Positions 36,301-48,982 of a stretch of DNA of 64,000 nucleotides are shown here, in pieces; within the stretch, counting starts at the first letter, position 1, and each line of letters opens with the position of its first letter. This DNA is from Nymphaea colorata (taxonomy: Eukaryota > Streptophyta > Magnoliopsida > Nymphaeales > Nymphaeaceae): NCBI RefSeq assembly GCF_008831285.2, contig NC_045147.1, positions 23,708,981 through 23,772,980 of the forward strand. Direction: 5' to 3'. The notes beneath the pieces were generated by a model, which saw nothing but the letters and a program-made list of their open reading frames with translations, ran no database searches and was not told the origin of the DNA. Made by a program: the position numbers and the translations under genes.

Positions 36301-37621
36301 TCTGGATAAGCGCCAAAAGATCTCCCCTAAAAAACACGAACTTGTACAACTTTTGAACCACCCCATAGTTAAAGACTACGACCGGGACTCAGGCGGTAAC
36401 CAACTTCTGAAATCTTCGCCGCAGAAGTGAATAAAGCCGACACTGTCGAGAAAATGCGCGGGACACCCAAAACTAATATTAACTTGCATTAAGTAGCATA
36501 CTAACCCACACTTCTAATCTATCAAGACTATTGCATATAGTTTTTTATATGCGTACCAATTAAAATTCGCAGAACCGATACCAATAAAAATTCGCATATT
36601 TTTTCTGTGGTAACTAAAAACTTGAACATCATTTTCTTTTTCTAGCAAATCAGAGAGATCATTTTCTTTTTCTAGCAAATCAGAGAGACAGGGAGAGCTT
36701 ACCGACGGTGGCGGACCGGAAGGTGGTCCATCCGTCCTTGACGTTGCGGTTTCCCGTGATCACAGTCTTTCCGATGCCATCCCCAATGAACATGAGGTTG
36801 GTCTTGCCCTTGGGCACGTCCACCACCTCATTGTAGGTGCCGGCCTTGATGTATATGACGTACCTACTCTTGCTGCTGCTAGGGGCCGCCGCGACAGCCG
36901 CCGACACCGTCGTGTACTTGCCGCTTCCGTCCTTGGCCACCACCACGTCGGCCTTTATGCCGCTGGCGGTCGTCTGCAGCAGACGCCGGTCGCCGGCCGA
37001 CATCCACTTGGGGAACCCGTCCTTCCCCTGCTCGTAGACCTCCGCGGACTTGGTCTTGTTGGGCGTGATCTTGTGCGCCAAGGCGAGGGAGTTGCTCAAG
37101 AGCTTGGAGATGTTATAGAGCCCGCCCTCTATGAAATGCCGGATAGAGTGATTGCTGTAGGCGAACCCATCCAAGCAAGTGTACTGGTTGGTCATGGCCG
37201 CGCTCAAGAGGGTCAGAGCCTCGTCAGAGCGGTTGGAGTTGATGACGGACCTGAGGTCCTTGACGGTGATGTTGAGCTCCGCGAGAGTGTCCGAGAAGAG
37301 CTCCTTGCAGTCGGCGAGGGCAACCCTCTGCCGGAAGTCGAGCTTCCGCTTCCTGTAGATGGAGTTGCAGCTAGAGGATGACTGCTCGACATCCTTCTCG
37401 ACGGTCTCCACGGTGTGGCAGATCATGTCGGGGAGGCTCTTCTTGGCGAGGTTGGGGAGGGTGGAGAGGGTTGAGACACAGAGCTCAGGGTACAGGGTGC
37501 CATCGCAGGCGGAGTTAGCCACCTTGAAGTTCTGCTCTTCGATCAGCGATCGAGAGAAGCAGAGGGGGAGGAAGAGCAGGGCGGCCATGGCCAAGCAGAG
37601 GAAGTTGGTGAATCTGCCCAT
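33364..37621 (-). CDS. Pectinesterase (PME) with PMEI pro-domain, intact
   Basis: Second intact type-I pectin methylesterase of the tandem block. Exons 37621-36703 and 34052-33364 join in phase 1 (GTCG|GTAAGC donor, ATGCAG acceptor) for 535 residues. Domains: signal peptide ([15 protein letters not shown]), PMEI with [10 protein letters not shown] and VALADC, RRLL processing motif (GDRRLLQT), catalytic domain starting near [12 protein letters not shown]. Catalytic residues: Gln330 (QAVALR), Gln352 and Asp353 (YQDTLY), Asp374 (DFIFGN), Arg442 (LGRPW). It ends [14 protein letters not shown]. The intron of about 2.65 kb sits at the same codon as in the 23.3-27.5 kb gene, but the inhibitor domain is clearly diverged from it, so this is an older duplicate. 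Both exons are GC-rich relative to the intron. Confidence 0.94.
34053..36702 (-). other. 2.65-kb intron of the 33.4-37.6 kb PME
   Basis: AT-rich intron; no embedded gene or transposon recognised. A 30-bp tandem duplication lies at its 5' end. Confidence 0.7.
36628..36687. repeat. 30-bp exact tandem duplication next to a PME donor
   Basis: Two adjacent identical 30-bp copies beginning ATCATTTTCTTTTTCTAGC (36628-36657 and 36658-36687). The block ends about 15 bp from the 5' splice site of the PME intron. Confidence 0.95.
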
Positions 37622-37729
37622 TGTTCCTCTTCTTCTCGGGGAGGCCGGGGAGAAGAGAGGAAAAAGAGTGGGGGATTCCCGACACTCTGGTGGCGTCGTC
37701 GTGCGTGAGGATTGGGAGAGGGGAACTGG

Positions 37730-37737
37730 TTAAATAG
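37730..37737 (-). promoter_or_regulatory. TATA-like box of the 33.4-37.6 kb PME
   Basis: CTATTTAA on the minus strand, about 110 bp before the ATG at 37621, with a C-rich leader between. Distance and sequence fit a plant core promoter. Confidence 0.4.
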
Positions 37738-37744
37738 GGAACGG

Positions 37745-39470
37745 GAAGGGGATGAAGGCTGGCGGTTTTTTCATTTTTTACTTTTTCTTTTTTCTCTTTA
37801 CGTTGGTCATTAGATAGGCTTTCCTGGTTGATTTTCGAAAATTTGTATTTTTGTTTTAACTCGTTTTTTTTTTTTTGGTAAGATTGGTTACTTGGACTTC
37901 GTAATGCGAAGATATGGGTCATGTTAAGGTTGGGAAGAAAAGAAAAATTAATGGAGGCCGCTTGCATTCCTCTTGGAAATGCTAGATCTTTTTGTTTCAG
38001 CAAGCGGGGCAATTCCATGAACAAAGAGTTTAAAAAAGCAAAAAGATCAAAATAGTATTTTTTTGTGCATTTGCTCTCAATAAGTTTTTGTGTTCTTGTC
38101 ACTACTTACATGTCATCGCTGGGCTCACAACAAAAAGGTGCATATCGAACTAGCATTGAAGCATAACCAATAATGCTGGATTATGGCAACCGACAACATC
38201 CCAATTTAATTAAGGGGGAAGGCAGGTGGTCTCCACTGTATTAAACCTTCATTTAGTGTTGAAACTTGGGTAAACTTAGATTCAGTTATATGGGACAGTT
38301 AGATGAAAAATTAGAGGCGAATATACTTGAAAGAAAATCGATGTATATGAGCGAAAATGAATTGATGTTTAGAAAGAAGGTTTTCATTCGTTCGTACTTG
38401 TTAAACCGCTTGCATGCCTTGGGAATAAAAAGAAAACTAAGAAATCATTGTAAACGTATTTTAACGACAACGTCAAAAGTTGGACAAAGCTTGTGAACAT
38501 TTAGAAATCAATTATCCGAGATAGTTTGAGAACCTGTGCCTGTGGTCGGAGGTGGACCATGCTAAAGTGTAATTGCCCCAGTTGAACTGCTCAATGGTTT
38601 GAACCATAAGCTCCACAAGAATGCGATTCTTCGGATGAAGCTTCGAAGTTAAATATATGAACAATAGCTGATGACAAGCTTAAGTCTAGTGTCGGACTTA
38701 AGCTCCGCCCAGTGAAGGAACTCATCAGAAGTTCCCCAAGAGGGGCTTGATACAGTTCGATATTGAGCCAAGGCTCGGCGTGGGCTCAGCCATAAGAACC
38801 CAGTCAACACCACCCTTGGCCCTAAGGGGGTCTTTATGAGGCAGCCCTCGAAGTAGGGAAAGGAGGTCAGTCCCTGTGGGTACCACTCCACATGGCGGTG
38901 GATAGGGCCAAAGATTTCAAAAAATCTGTGTCACCGACAGGATGGGGTGGGGTTGGAGTTAGCAGCTGGGTGGTCCATTGGTCCCGTTTGGATACCGCTC
39001 CAAGGGGCCAATACTGTAAGTTCAGAACGCTCTCCCGTCCATTATGGCTGCTGCCTTGCCTTCGTCAGACTATTCGCCGCCGGCGCCGCCCATTATTGGA
39101 TTGGTTGGCTTCATCCTCCCTCATGGGAGCGCCTGCGTTTCGCAGATTTTTGTTACCATTTACTTTTTCTCTTTCATTTTGTCGTTTCCTTCTTTTCATA
39201 GAACCTTAAACAAGTGGCTCCGGTTGTACTTTCCAAAAGAAATTACTTTTTGGAAATCAGATTTTGTGTTTTAGAATATTCGGTTTCCATTAAAACCGGG
39301 TTTCAGAAAAACATGGTTTTAGCAACCTATGGTTTTGTAAAAGAAATTTAAAACATGATCTCCTTTCTTTATTCACCAAAAAAAAAAAAAAAAAAAACTG
39401 GGTTTTGAATGTATCCCCCAACTCAGGAACTATTCTCTAAAGGCAAAATGGTTGGTAGCGTGTTAATCAT
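37745..39470. other. Gene-free interval
   Basis: Upstream region of the PME and flank of the LINE remnant. Contains long A and T tracts, including an A run at about 39380-39398, but no supported gene. Confidence 0.5.
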
Positions 39471-39472
39471 TC

Positions 39473-40080
39473 TATGATTTGTCAAGAAGCCTAATGCAAT
39501 CAGGATGGAGGATTATAGGAGGCCCCAATGTCCTTATGCAATTCTCTGTACAAGGTAATCGCTAAAATCTTGGTCCTCGAAACGAGGGGCATCTTCATGA
39601 AGCTTGTTCTTAAGAACTTCAAGCGGCTTTTTTCAAAGGCAGGCATATTCATGATAACATTTTGTGGGCCAAATGAATTGGCGAATTCGAAGGAATTCTG
39701 GTTCCAAGGTGGCTGTTTTGTCAAGCTTGATTTTTCTAAAACAGTATGCATGCCATGGTGTTCCATCCCAAATCGACAGAACTGGTCATGAAGTGAGTAT
39801 CTTCAGTTTCTTATGAAGTGCTAGTGAATGGTCAATTGGAGGATAAATTTGAAGCCAAGAGGGGTCTTAGGTAGGGAGACCATATGTGTCCCCATATCTC
39901 TTGATTCTAATAATAGAGATGTTTAACCATAAAATTTAGATAAAGGTTTGGAACAAGAACATCCAAATTCCTAGGGTTCAAGAGATGAGTGCTCTGATGT
40001 ACGCAGATAATGTGCTGAGACAAGATGAGAAACATGCTTCATACCAGGTGATTAGTGCCCTGCGAAAACATAGTCCGGTA
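39473..40080 (+). mobile_element. LINE (non-LTR) reverse transcriptase remnant
   Basis: Plus-strand translation in shifting frames gives classical LINE reverse-transcriptase blocks in the right order: KKPNAIRMEDYR and SLCNSLYKVIAKILV (39.48-39.58 kb), then GGCFVKLDFSK (39.71-39.74), VLVNGQLED and FEAKRGLR followed by a stop where the family has Gln-Gly-Asp (39.82-39.88), and MYADNVLRQ, a decayed Y-A-D-D active-site box (40.0 kb). Several frameshifts and stops interrupt it. No endonuclease domain or poly-A end is visible, so this is an internal fragment. Confidence 0.82.
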
Positions 40081-43000
40081 AAAATTGGTTGTTGGCAGAA
40101 CCAATTTTGACTTTTACTCAAACACACCTTAAACGAAGGCTTTGGAGACAAAATAATGTTTACGTATGGTTTTGGAGACAAAATGATGTTTAAATCTGTC
40201 AACCAAATGCATGGCTTGACATTTGCAAATGCTACCTACCCATTGGAGAAGAAGCTCGCTTCCCTCGACTAAAAATTCAGAATAATCGTGGGAAAGCTGA
40301 GAAAGACAGACAATGAGTGTAAAACAGGCCGATTAAATAAGACTTGAGAAAACCGTTGGGCGCCATTAAATAAGCATCAATTCAATCGGTCTCTGCTGCA
40401 ACAGTGGAAGTAAAATCCCTGAACAGTGTCTCAAAGACAAAGTCCTCTCTCGCTCGATTTCATCGGGATCGTTTTGTCGCCACGAGTGAAGCGTTTCACC
40501 CGGAAAAAAGTCTCCAAATTCACACCCCCGATTGAAATAGCTGCACAAGTCGTACAAGCAAACAAATTTCGCTGGTACCTATTCTTTATGACGAAAGAAG
40601 TGACTGCAGCTCAAAGAAGAAGCGCACAGGGCTCCACTCATTAGTTCTAGGTCACGAATCACGATTTCCACGGCATGCAGCTCCAAAAATCACCGGGCGC
40701 GTCAGCTGAAGTTTTTAAGTTCACGCGGGGAGCGATCCTCATAATCAAGTCGGGGAGCCTCAAAATGATGAATATAGTGTGTGATTCGAACTGTCCTTCT
40801 CAATCCGAACCGATTAGAATCGACCAACATAAACAAATTTCTTTATCCTTACAATAATTAAATATTATGGACTAAACTTCAGAAGGCAAAAACATCGGCA
40901 CTGAAGAAACAACGGTCTCCCTTTCTTTATTCTTTGTTGCTGAAAATGCTGTAGCATATGCCTACTTTCTTGTCCAGATGTACAAGTTCAAGCTCATATA
41001 ATTTTTTCTTTTTTCTCCACCAGAGCCGTAGGACAGTTTAAACTATGTATCCTTTTAAGGGAGCCCTTCCAAACAATGAGTATAACTCCCCCGCTCGCTG
41101 CATTGAATGCCTGGAAGCCAAACTGTTTGCAGAACATTAAATTTGCGTGGACATGCAGGCCACAGTCAATCCTTCAGTTTTTCTAAGTAGTCTTTGCATT
41201 CTGAGGCAAATATTTTTTACTCTACAGGTACACTGCGGCAATATATTAACTGTTGAGATAGGTAGATGCTAGGTGAACGTGAGAATTAAATGGAAATGGA
41301 AACGATTCCCCACTCAATGTTGTCATTTTACTCATTTAATTTCACTAAAAATAATTTCTGTCGATCATCTTTGTTTTTGATGTCATTTGCAATTGAGAAA
41401 CGTTTTCTCTATGCGGAACTAGATGTGGTGGCAGTTTCCCTTCGATGAATGAATTAACAAGTTTTCGACTCCGGAAGAGAAAACGAAGAACGAGTCGAGA
41501 GCGAATCCAACTGAATTAGATAAAAGAGCAGCTGAAAAATTAAGCACTAAACATAAATAAAAAAAATTGCCAAGAACAGCTGGAACCGGCCCCGATCTTG
41601 TCCATTTCTGCGGCGGCTCGTCGGATAAAAAAGAAAGCAAACAATTGGAAAAGAAAAAAAGCGAGGGAGTGGGGCCAACGCCAATTTCTAGGCAATATGA
41701 CCGCAGCAACGTCATGACAGAGGCTTTCTGCAACCGACAGAGAGAGAGACGGAGACGTCAATCAGATTGCTTGCTTCTGGTTTTTTCAAACTACAGTTTC
41801 GAATTTCAAACTTTCACAGTTTCAAACTGCAATCCACATAGACCGATTTTAACGCATCCCTCTCGTTTGATTCCTACGTATTTTAGATCTAAGGAGACTT
41901 AAATTTTTAGTGTCTTATATCTTACAATTTTTAAAATTCTGATTTTTATAATACAAATCTAATTTTCTTTTCGGTTTGGAAGGCACAATAATATCACGAA
42001 TTTATAAACCTTAAATATTTTGAAATTCATAGATCTCAAGTGAGTCCCCCTCCCCAGATTGGCATATACATAACTTCGAAATCTGACGGAGACATCAATT
42101 CTATAATTTGCTCAAACAATGAATTTAAGCTGGACGTTGTGTTAAATCAATCTTTTAGGTTCAAGATCAGAGCTAATGAAATAACCCCGTTTTGTTTAAG
42201 GCATAATTATGGAGTATGAATTCCAACTTTCACGTCTGAAAGAAACAAGCATTGAATTACATTTGAAAACTCGTTAGTCGTTTCGAAGGAAATGTGAAGA
42301 TTTTAGATTAGAAACTTCACCGTTTGCCCAGAAGGACAAAACACACACACACACACACACATTAAAATCTTATTGAAAGGTGACACATTGATGAAATTTT
42401 CAATTTTTTCTTCCTTTTTAAAACTTTAAATCAATATTTAAAAAGTGATTTAATCTTGATTAGTTATAGCCCACAGCCTGTTTCTCTGTGTCCTTTTACA
42501 ATTGATTCGCTACCATACTGATATTTGGCCACATTAGAAAGTTAGTTAAGATATAATTTTCGAGTTTGTCTTGGAAAACGTATAAGTAGGTGAGAACATC
42601 AGAGTTCCCACAACTGCCATCTTAAATTATTCTCGCGTTCGGCCTATTGTGTTTATTTCAAACTATTTGCTGCCTACAAAGGGAGGGCATTTCCTTCGAG
42701 CTCATCATTTTCCTGTCATTGCATCTTGAAACAAACGCGACGTTGTGGGCTTTGCGCCAAAGGCTAGCCTGGAAAAGCAGGCAGCCGTTCAGTCAAGCCA
42801 ATAAGAAAGAAACTAATCAGCATAATCTACCTAAACTCCTATCCTTGAATTCAATTGGCATACTTTAGATGACGTTCAAAGATCAACGTTTAAAATCTAT
42901 GCTTCATGGGTCTAAATGTCTTAAGTAAAACACGAGATCTATCTTCTATAATCGAGATCCACATTTTTGCCCCTTTGCATATCGAAAGGTCCAGTGTGAA

Positions 43001-46000
43001 CTCAAAGGTGAGAGGGTCTTATCCTAGATTCCGCATAGTGATTTAAGATGTGACCATATAAGAGATAATAAAATGACCTCTTGATGAATTACCCAACAAG
43101 GACAAATTCCAAATCAGGAACTCTGGAACTTGTCAGCTTAAAGATTAGAAGTTTGAAAATTCTGTCCCAGTGGACTGGACGTTTGTTCTAGGACGACATC
43201 TTGTCTATACATAACCAATTAAAATAGTAATCTATCATGCACTAAGCATATTGTAGTAGACTCACAATCCGCACCAACCAACGGGCTCAAAATCTACCTA
43301 TTCGAGCTTCGATTTCCTGTGCAACCTCACTAATTGTCCTATCAATGCTTTTGTGCTCGCTGTTCCAAGATCATGAAGGCGACAGCTGCTCCCCCGTCGA
43401 CGTCCCGATTCCTGAAAAGTGAAAAAGCATGCATGCAATAATGCGAGCCCCTTTCTTCCTTTCACCGAAGGATTCTTATGAAATTAATTTGAACAGCTGG
43501 TTTTGCTTCATGATTGGGCTCTATAATATTCTTTTTTCCATTTCCCATTTTTCTGCCGGATCTCCTTCTCGAGATAAGTATGTAAAAGAAGAAAAAGTTG
43601 TGTAAAGAAGAAAAAGTTGTGGGCACAAAAATCTAAAGCAAGGTTCTGTGAGTTTGATGACTTTCTGCTTTGAATATTTTATCAAGAACTTTGAGGCAAT
43701 TGGAAATCTAAGATTTTGCATTGGCTTTCAAATTCAAGATAAAAACCTCCAAGGAATCGTTTACTCGTTCTCTTTTCTTAGAGTAAAGCTATCTCCTCGG
43801 AGTGGCGGAGTTAGGCATGTGTGAGCAGTTGCCCAGTCAAACCTTCATAATTTATTTTATTTGCATATTGATTCGTCAGCATAATCTAGTTATTACATAT
43901 TGGTACCCCTCAAATCTAAGGCTGCTTATATTACTGCTCCTCAACCACAAATTTCTAGTTCTTCATTGGAGCCACAAATTTCTACTTCTGTCATTGCAGC
44001 AGATGGAACCTCAAATTTATTTTTGTTGGGATCCAACTCCATGGATCCGTTTTTATGATATATAAAGGTGTTCAAAGTCCTCATTTGTAACCAATGTTCA
44101 AACTTCTTCTAGCGAGTCCATCACTGCAGCACTTTCTACCATTTTTTTTCTTAATTTCATGTTCATAGAAAATAAAAAATTTTAATTGTGCCTATTTGAT
44201 AATATATAATTTTTGAATCCACTAATGTTTACTTAGGGAGAGCTATTTTTGGTGTAAAATCCTCAAGATCATATGCTTATGCATCCAAAGGTTGCTCGAA
44301 CTATCTTAAATAAAAAGAAATGAGAAACTGGATAAATCCAAAAAATAAAAAGAAAGAGAACGCAACACTCAACAGCAAGCCAAAAAAACAGAAAAAAAAG
44401 GAGAGGGAGATGTAAAAAACAGAAAAATCAAGTTGTCGTGCACTAGAGAAAAGGTAATGTCCTTAATTCCTCGCCCTCCTGTATAGGTTATTTCTTTTTC
44501 TTTGTTTTTATGCTTTTAAATATGTACAGACAAAAGCACTGTACAATGGTATGGAAGCGGCAGACCGATGCTAAAGATGCCGGCTGGAATCCGAGGAACT
44601 TTCTTTAAAGGAAAAAAAAATTAATATGCATTTTCTTTGGAAAAAATGCATCCAACTTTATGGCCCACGCAAGTTTATATGTTGGTTTGCCATCGTCTTG
44701 ATTTGATTCGATTCAAATCAGCCGATTTAGCTGATTCTGCGAAGCCTAACTTCACAAGAAAACATACTGACGTTTTATTTTGCCATACGATTTCAACTAA
44801 AACACCTGCTATATAAGTAGGATGAAAAGAATTGAATGGGGAAACTAAACAAATCGACTGAAACTTTTGCTAAATTTTAAAGCAACAAGGCAAAGGCACT
44901 CTCGAGGTGCATGACCATTGATCATTCCATCGATTGTATATTTTCGGGTAAAGGAGAGTTTTAAAGCAAAAGAAAGCCGCACAAATTAAAGAAGATATAG
45001 GTCAGTTGGAGCTGTCTGTTTCAATGAGGTACATGAAGGTGCAATGGTAAACGACAATGTCTCCGTTGACATCCTTATCTGGTTCTAGAGTTCCGTTTAT
45101 TCACATCCTTGCAACTTGCCCTTTTATGATAATATAATACTGGTTTTAAAGCTACGCATCGGGTCGGGCCTGACCGGCTCAAGGCTCGACAAAGTTAGGC
45201 TCAAGTTGGCCCAAAGCCTTGGGTGGCAGTCCATGCCCTGCCCGCTTAGTTATGAGGTGAGCTCAATTATCAACTTCATACGGTTAAGTACTCCGTTTGA
45301 TGTCTATCTTATTTGAAACTCTTAATATTTCATTTTTTAATGTTTAAAAAATACATCTATAAATCAAGTGTTTTTAAGAGAGCTGTCGTGACACACATAA
45401 AGTTTCTAAGGCAACCATCGGCAATGCATCAAAAGTTTTCATGCCAACATCATCACACACTAACTGGCAAGTTTTTTTTTTTTACGGAACCGGCCTAAAT
45501 GTCAAATAGCCAACCGAAGCCCGGCTCATCACGGAATGAGTATCCAATTACCCATTGTGGTTCGATGTCCACCCTTAATTGGTTCATAAGGATTTTAGAC
45601 AATAAAAAGGCTAAAAAGAGCCCTCTTTTTCAATCCCCAAACATTGACTGTTAAATCATTCAGGTCAGGTCTTTATAAAGAAGCTCAAGGAAGAAAAAAA
45701 CTAAAAGAGCTCCAAGACTTTAGCCTTGCAACGGATACGTTAATTTAGAGAGTATCAAACGCGCTAGATACCAGCAGCTTTGGAGATGCTAAAAGAATTA
45801 TTCGGAGGACTGAATATTGCCATGGCAGTATCATCACGTGAACAAGTGTTGAGTCAGCCCGATTAGATAACGAGAGAGGTACAGGTGGCTGGTCATGTGC
45901 ACGAATCGGATACACTCAATTATTGATCGGACTTCCAATAGGAATAGTCGAATTTAGTAAAGAAATTTAGATTCAACTGCAAACCGGCGAGATAGCCAAA

Positions 46001-48970
46001 TCTTAGTCAGAACCCAATAATTCAACTGCGATCAGAAAAAAGATCAGCCCCGATTTACACATACATCTCTGATTTTATTATGCTAGTAAAGTCTGAGTTC
46101 AATTTCACGAATAAGCCCTCAGTGTGAGTGAGTCCAAATCGATTAGCGAGAACCCAAATAATTGCCCTTCCCCTGAGGAGAAAGCAGCACTGGTGCTAGG
46201 GCAATCCTGATTACATTTTCCTTTTTTTCCGAGATTGAAGAAAGTGTGAATGCTGGTTTTCCATTGTTGCAGCATGAGATGAAAAATTTGATGTGCTACT
46301 TGTAAAGTTCTACTGCTAGATGTCTTTAGCGCATCTTAATGAATTTTGCTTACTTCGAGTAGGCAACCGATGAGAGCGGGGTTAATTGAAAGCTTATCTA
46401 ACTTTTTTGAGATGAATGTTGCGAATGTAAGAACTCCAATCAAAACTGGTCCATGTCTAGTTTGGTGGGCCCTGTAAACGGGTTCAATCCACATCAAAAA
46501 AAAAAGAAAAAGAAAAAGATTTGGAACAAAAACAACTCATACTATGTCAAAAATAGATGTATTACTATTGATGATTCTAGAAAGCCTTCAAAAAGAATAC
46601 GTTTTTTTAGTCTGATAATACACATGGGATGTCTCAATTCAATCTTTGCTTTGCTTCGCTTCGTTAAAGTACATGAGGTTGCGGGTGTGAGACTCCTTCA
46701 AATTTAACCACTCCATCTAAAAAGGACTTCATAGCAGGCACTAAAGGGAAAAAAAGAAAAAAATTCTGGTGGTATGATGAATAATGGTTAAAATGTTTGA
46801 TATAACAGTACTCTCAGGGCCGACAAGACACATAAAAGTATAACATGGTATGATTTTGGTATGACATAATACAGCACCTTATACCTTTCTAGGGGTACAT
46901 GGTGTAACATGCATGATCATGAACAAACAATTGCCTATGATTATGGTGATTGCCATGCGAACCATGGCGCAAAAGATATCAGTTACTGTGGTTAATAATT
47001 TTTTTTTTTTTTTTTTTTTACCAGGCCAGGGGAAGGCTCTTGCCATATGCTGGTGGGATACATGTTAACCAGTGGAATTTCCCACGATTTTCAAATGTGC
47101 AGACGTCGATGTTTGATTCCGTTCTGAAATTGTGGGAAACGTGAACGCCCTGGTCTGGCACACAGCCCTCGCCTCCCCAAGTTCTCGGCCGAAATCGCGG
47201 AACGTCAAAAATGGCTTCCGATTGATTCTCTGTGTTCCAAATTAAAAAAAAATCGCAAAACTGTCTTTTGGTTGCGCTCTTATATGCTTCTCTTGCCGTA
47301 AGTAACAGCTCAAAATCAGCAGCGTAGATGTTTCATACGAGCAGCATATGCAGCAGTAAGAATCGACAGTTCAAAGCCATGATCCCTGTAAGGGTAGCGG
47401 TGGACTCGGATGCCAATCATTTTCTTGGACGAACGACATAAAATGAAGCGGACCAAACTTGCTCCCTTTTGGTATATAAAGTCAAGTTGTTTGTTTCAAT
47501 CGTTGGAGAAAGGTTACTTCTTGGTTCTAGAAAATGTTTGAATGTCAATTGTCAAGCAAGAAAATCATTTGAGTCTCTCTCCCTCTCTCTCTCTCTTTCT
47601 TTCTCTTAGCACTGGGGTATGTTGGCGGTGGTGGCTTATTAGTTATTAGAAATATAACTACTTCTCCAAACTCAGTTGGCTATGGGGTAAAGGCTGACGT
47701 GCATCTCACACTCCACCTTCGTCAGCGTTTGCGTTCGGGCACAGCCTTGCTTTTCACCTTCTCTCTCGGTCTTCCTGTCCATTTTTCTTTCTCATCTCTG
47801 CGCTTTTTCTCTTCGTTTGTTGGCTTCTCTGTATATTTTGTTTTCTTTGTATTTTGCTGACTTTTTGTGTTTCTTGTGACTTCTCATCACTCGATTTTGT
47901 TAATGAATTCCAAATTTGTCCGCTCTTTCTTTTTCTCTCTTGTCTGTCCCTAATAAGAGAGAGAGAGAAAAAAACATAAGACACGGTTATAGAACGGTTC
48001 GGTGTTTTCAGCACCTAAAGTCCACTCTCTCTCCTTTGCCCTTCTCTTCTCGTTCTTATCATTCGAATGGAGGAGGCTCCCTTGACGACTTTCAGTTACA
48101 GCTAAGAGAATGGCGTTGCTCGTTACAAATTTTGAGATCTGATCCAGCCTGCGATGGGCCTGTTTCTCCTTTCATTTTGAGCCTTCATCCCTCGCATGCT
48201 TTTGAGATCTCCTCAGTCACCTTTTGCTTTTATGAGATTGCTCTTTTTCATAATCTTCATCTCCGTAAGATTGATTTTCCAGATTGGTTTCTTTGGTAGT
48301 CTTGGCTTTACTGCAAAATGAGGAACATTTTAATCCTGATCAATGCCGACTTTAGATACTACAGTATACAGAACTTATACGTGTTTTTGTTACAACCTTC
48401 GAAAAGAGAAGTAGACCCTGGACCCTCTTGAGAAAAGCTTTATTGGCATTGCTTCCTTCACAACGATTTCTACACTCCCCTTCAAGTGTTGCCCCGTTAC
48501 CCTCAAAGAATCAAAACAGAAAAACTCGACATCAGGAAAGATTAACATTAATTTACAGGACACATTACATTATCCAAAAACCTCCCAATAAGAACGCGGC
48601 TGTCCCCAATAGGCATCAGCTAGAACTTTGGATGACAATGGGAAGGTGACCAGCCACAATGCTTAATATCCATGAACCTTGTAAGGAAGCAGGAAGAATG
48701 GCTAAACACAAAGCAAGCAGGATCAACTTGCACTTTCATTATGCACTAACTTGCTTATGTACAGCGAGTTTGTTACAACAATGGCAAAAGAGGAACAATG
48801 CACACTTAATTCTGTTAGGTGTAGTGTTCACACATGCGAACAAATAAAAAAAAAATCAAGGCAAAAAGGAGAAAATATCTACAACAAAGAATTTCTTTTG
48901 TAGTCCAGAACAGAGCATTATACTCAAACGACAACATCTCGTGATGAAATTGACTCTTTATATTCAATTC
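40081..48970. other. 8.9-kb gene-poor AT-rich interval
   Basis: No supported gene. Contains a (CA)10 run at 42341-42360, a doubled AAGAAGAAAAAGTTGTG at about 43587-43620, a 16-bp or longer T tract near 46999-47020 and a CT-rich tract at 47573-47610. Open frames here are short or low-complexity. Confidence 0.5.
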
Positions 48971-48982
48971 TATTACTTCGAC

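Noticed and set aside
46470-46520. GGTTCAATCC followed by an A-rich tail, like a SINE or tRNA-derived end
   Set aside because: No A box, no tRNA-like fold and no second copy seen; too little to call.
47916-48299. 127-codon open frame in a CT-rich region
   Set aside because: Low-complexity start, no recognisable domain, no promoter signal.
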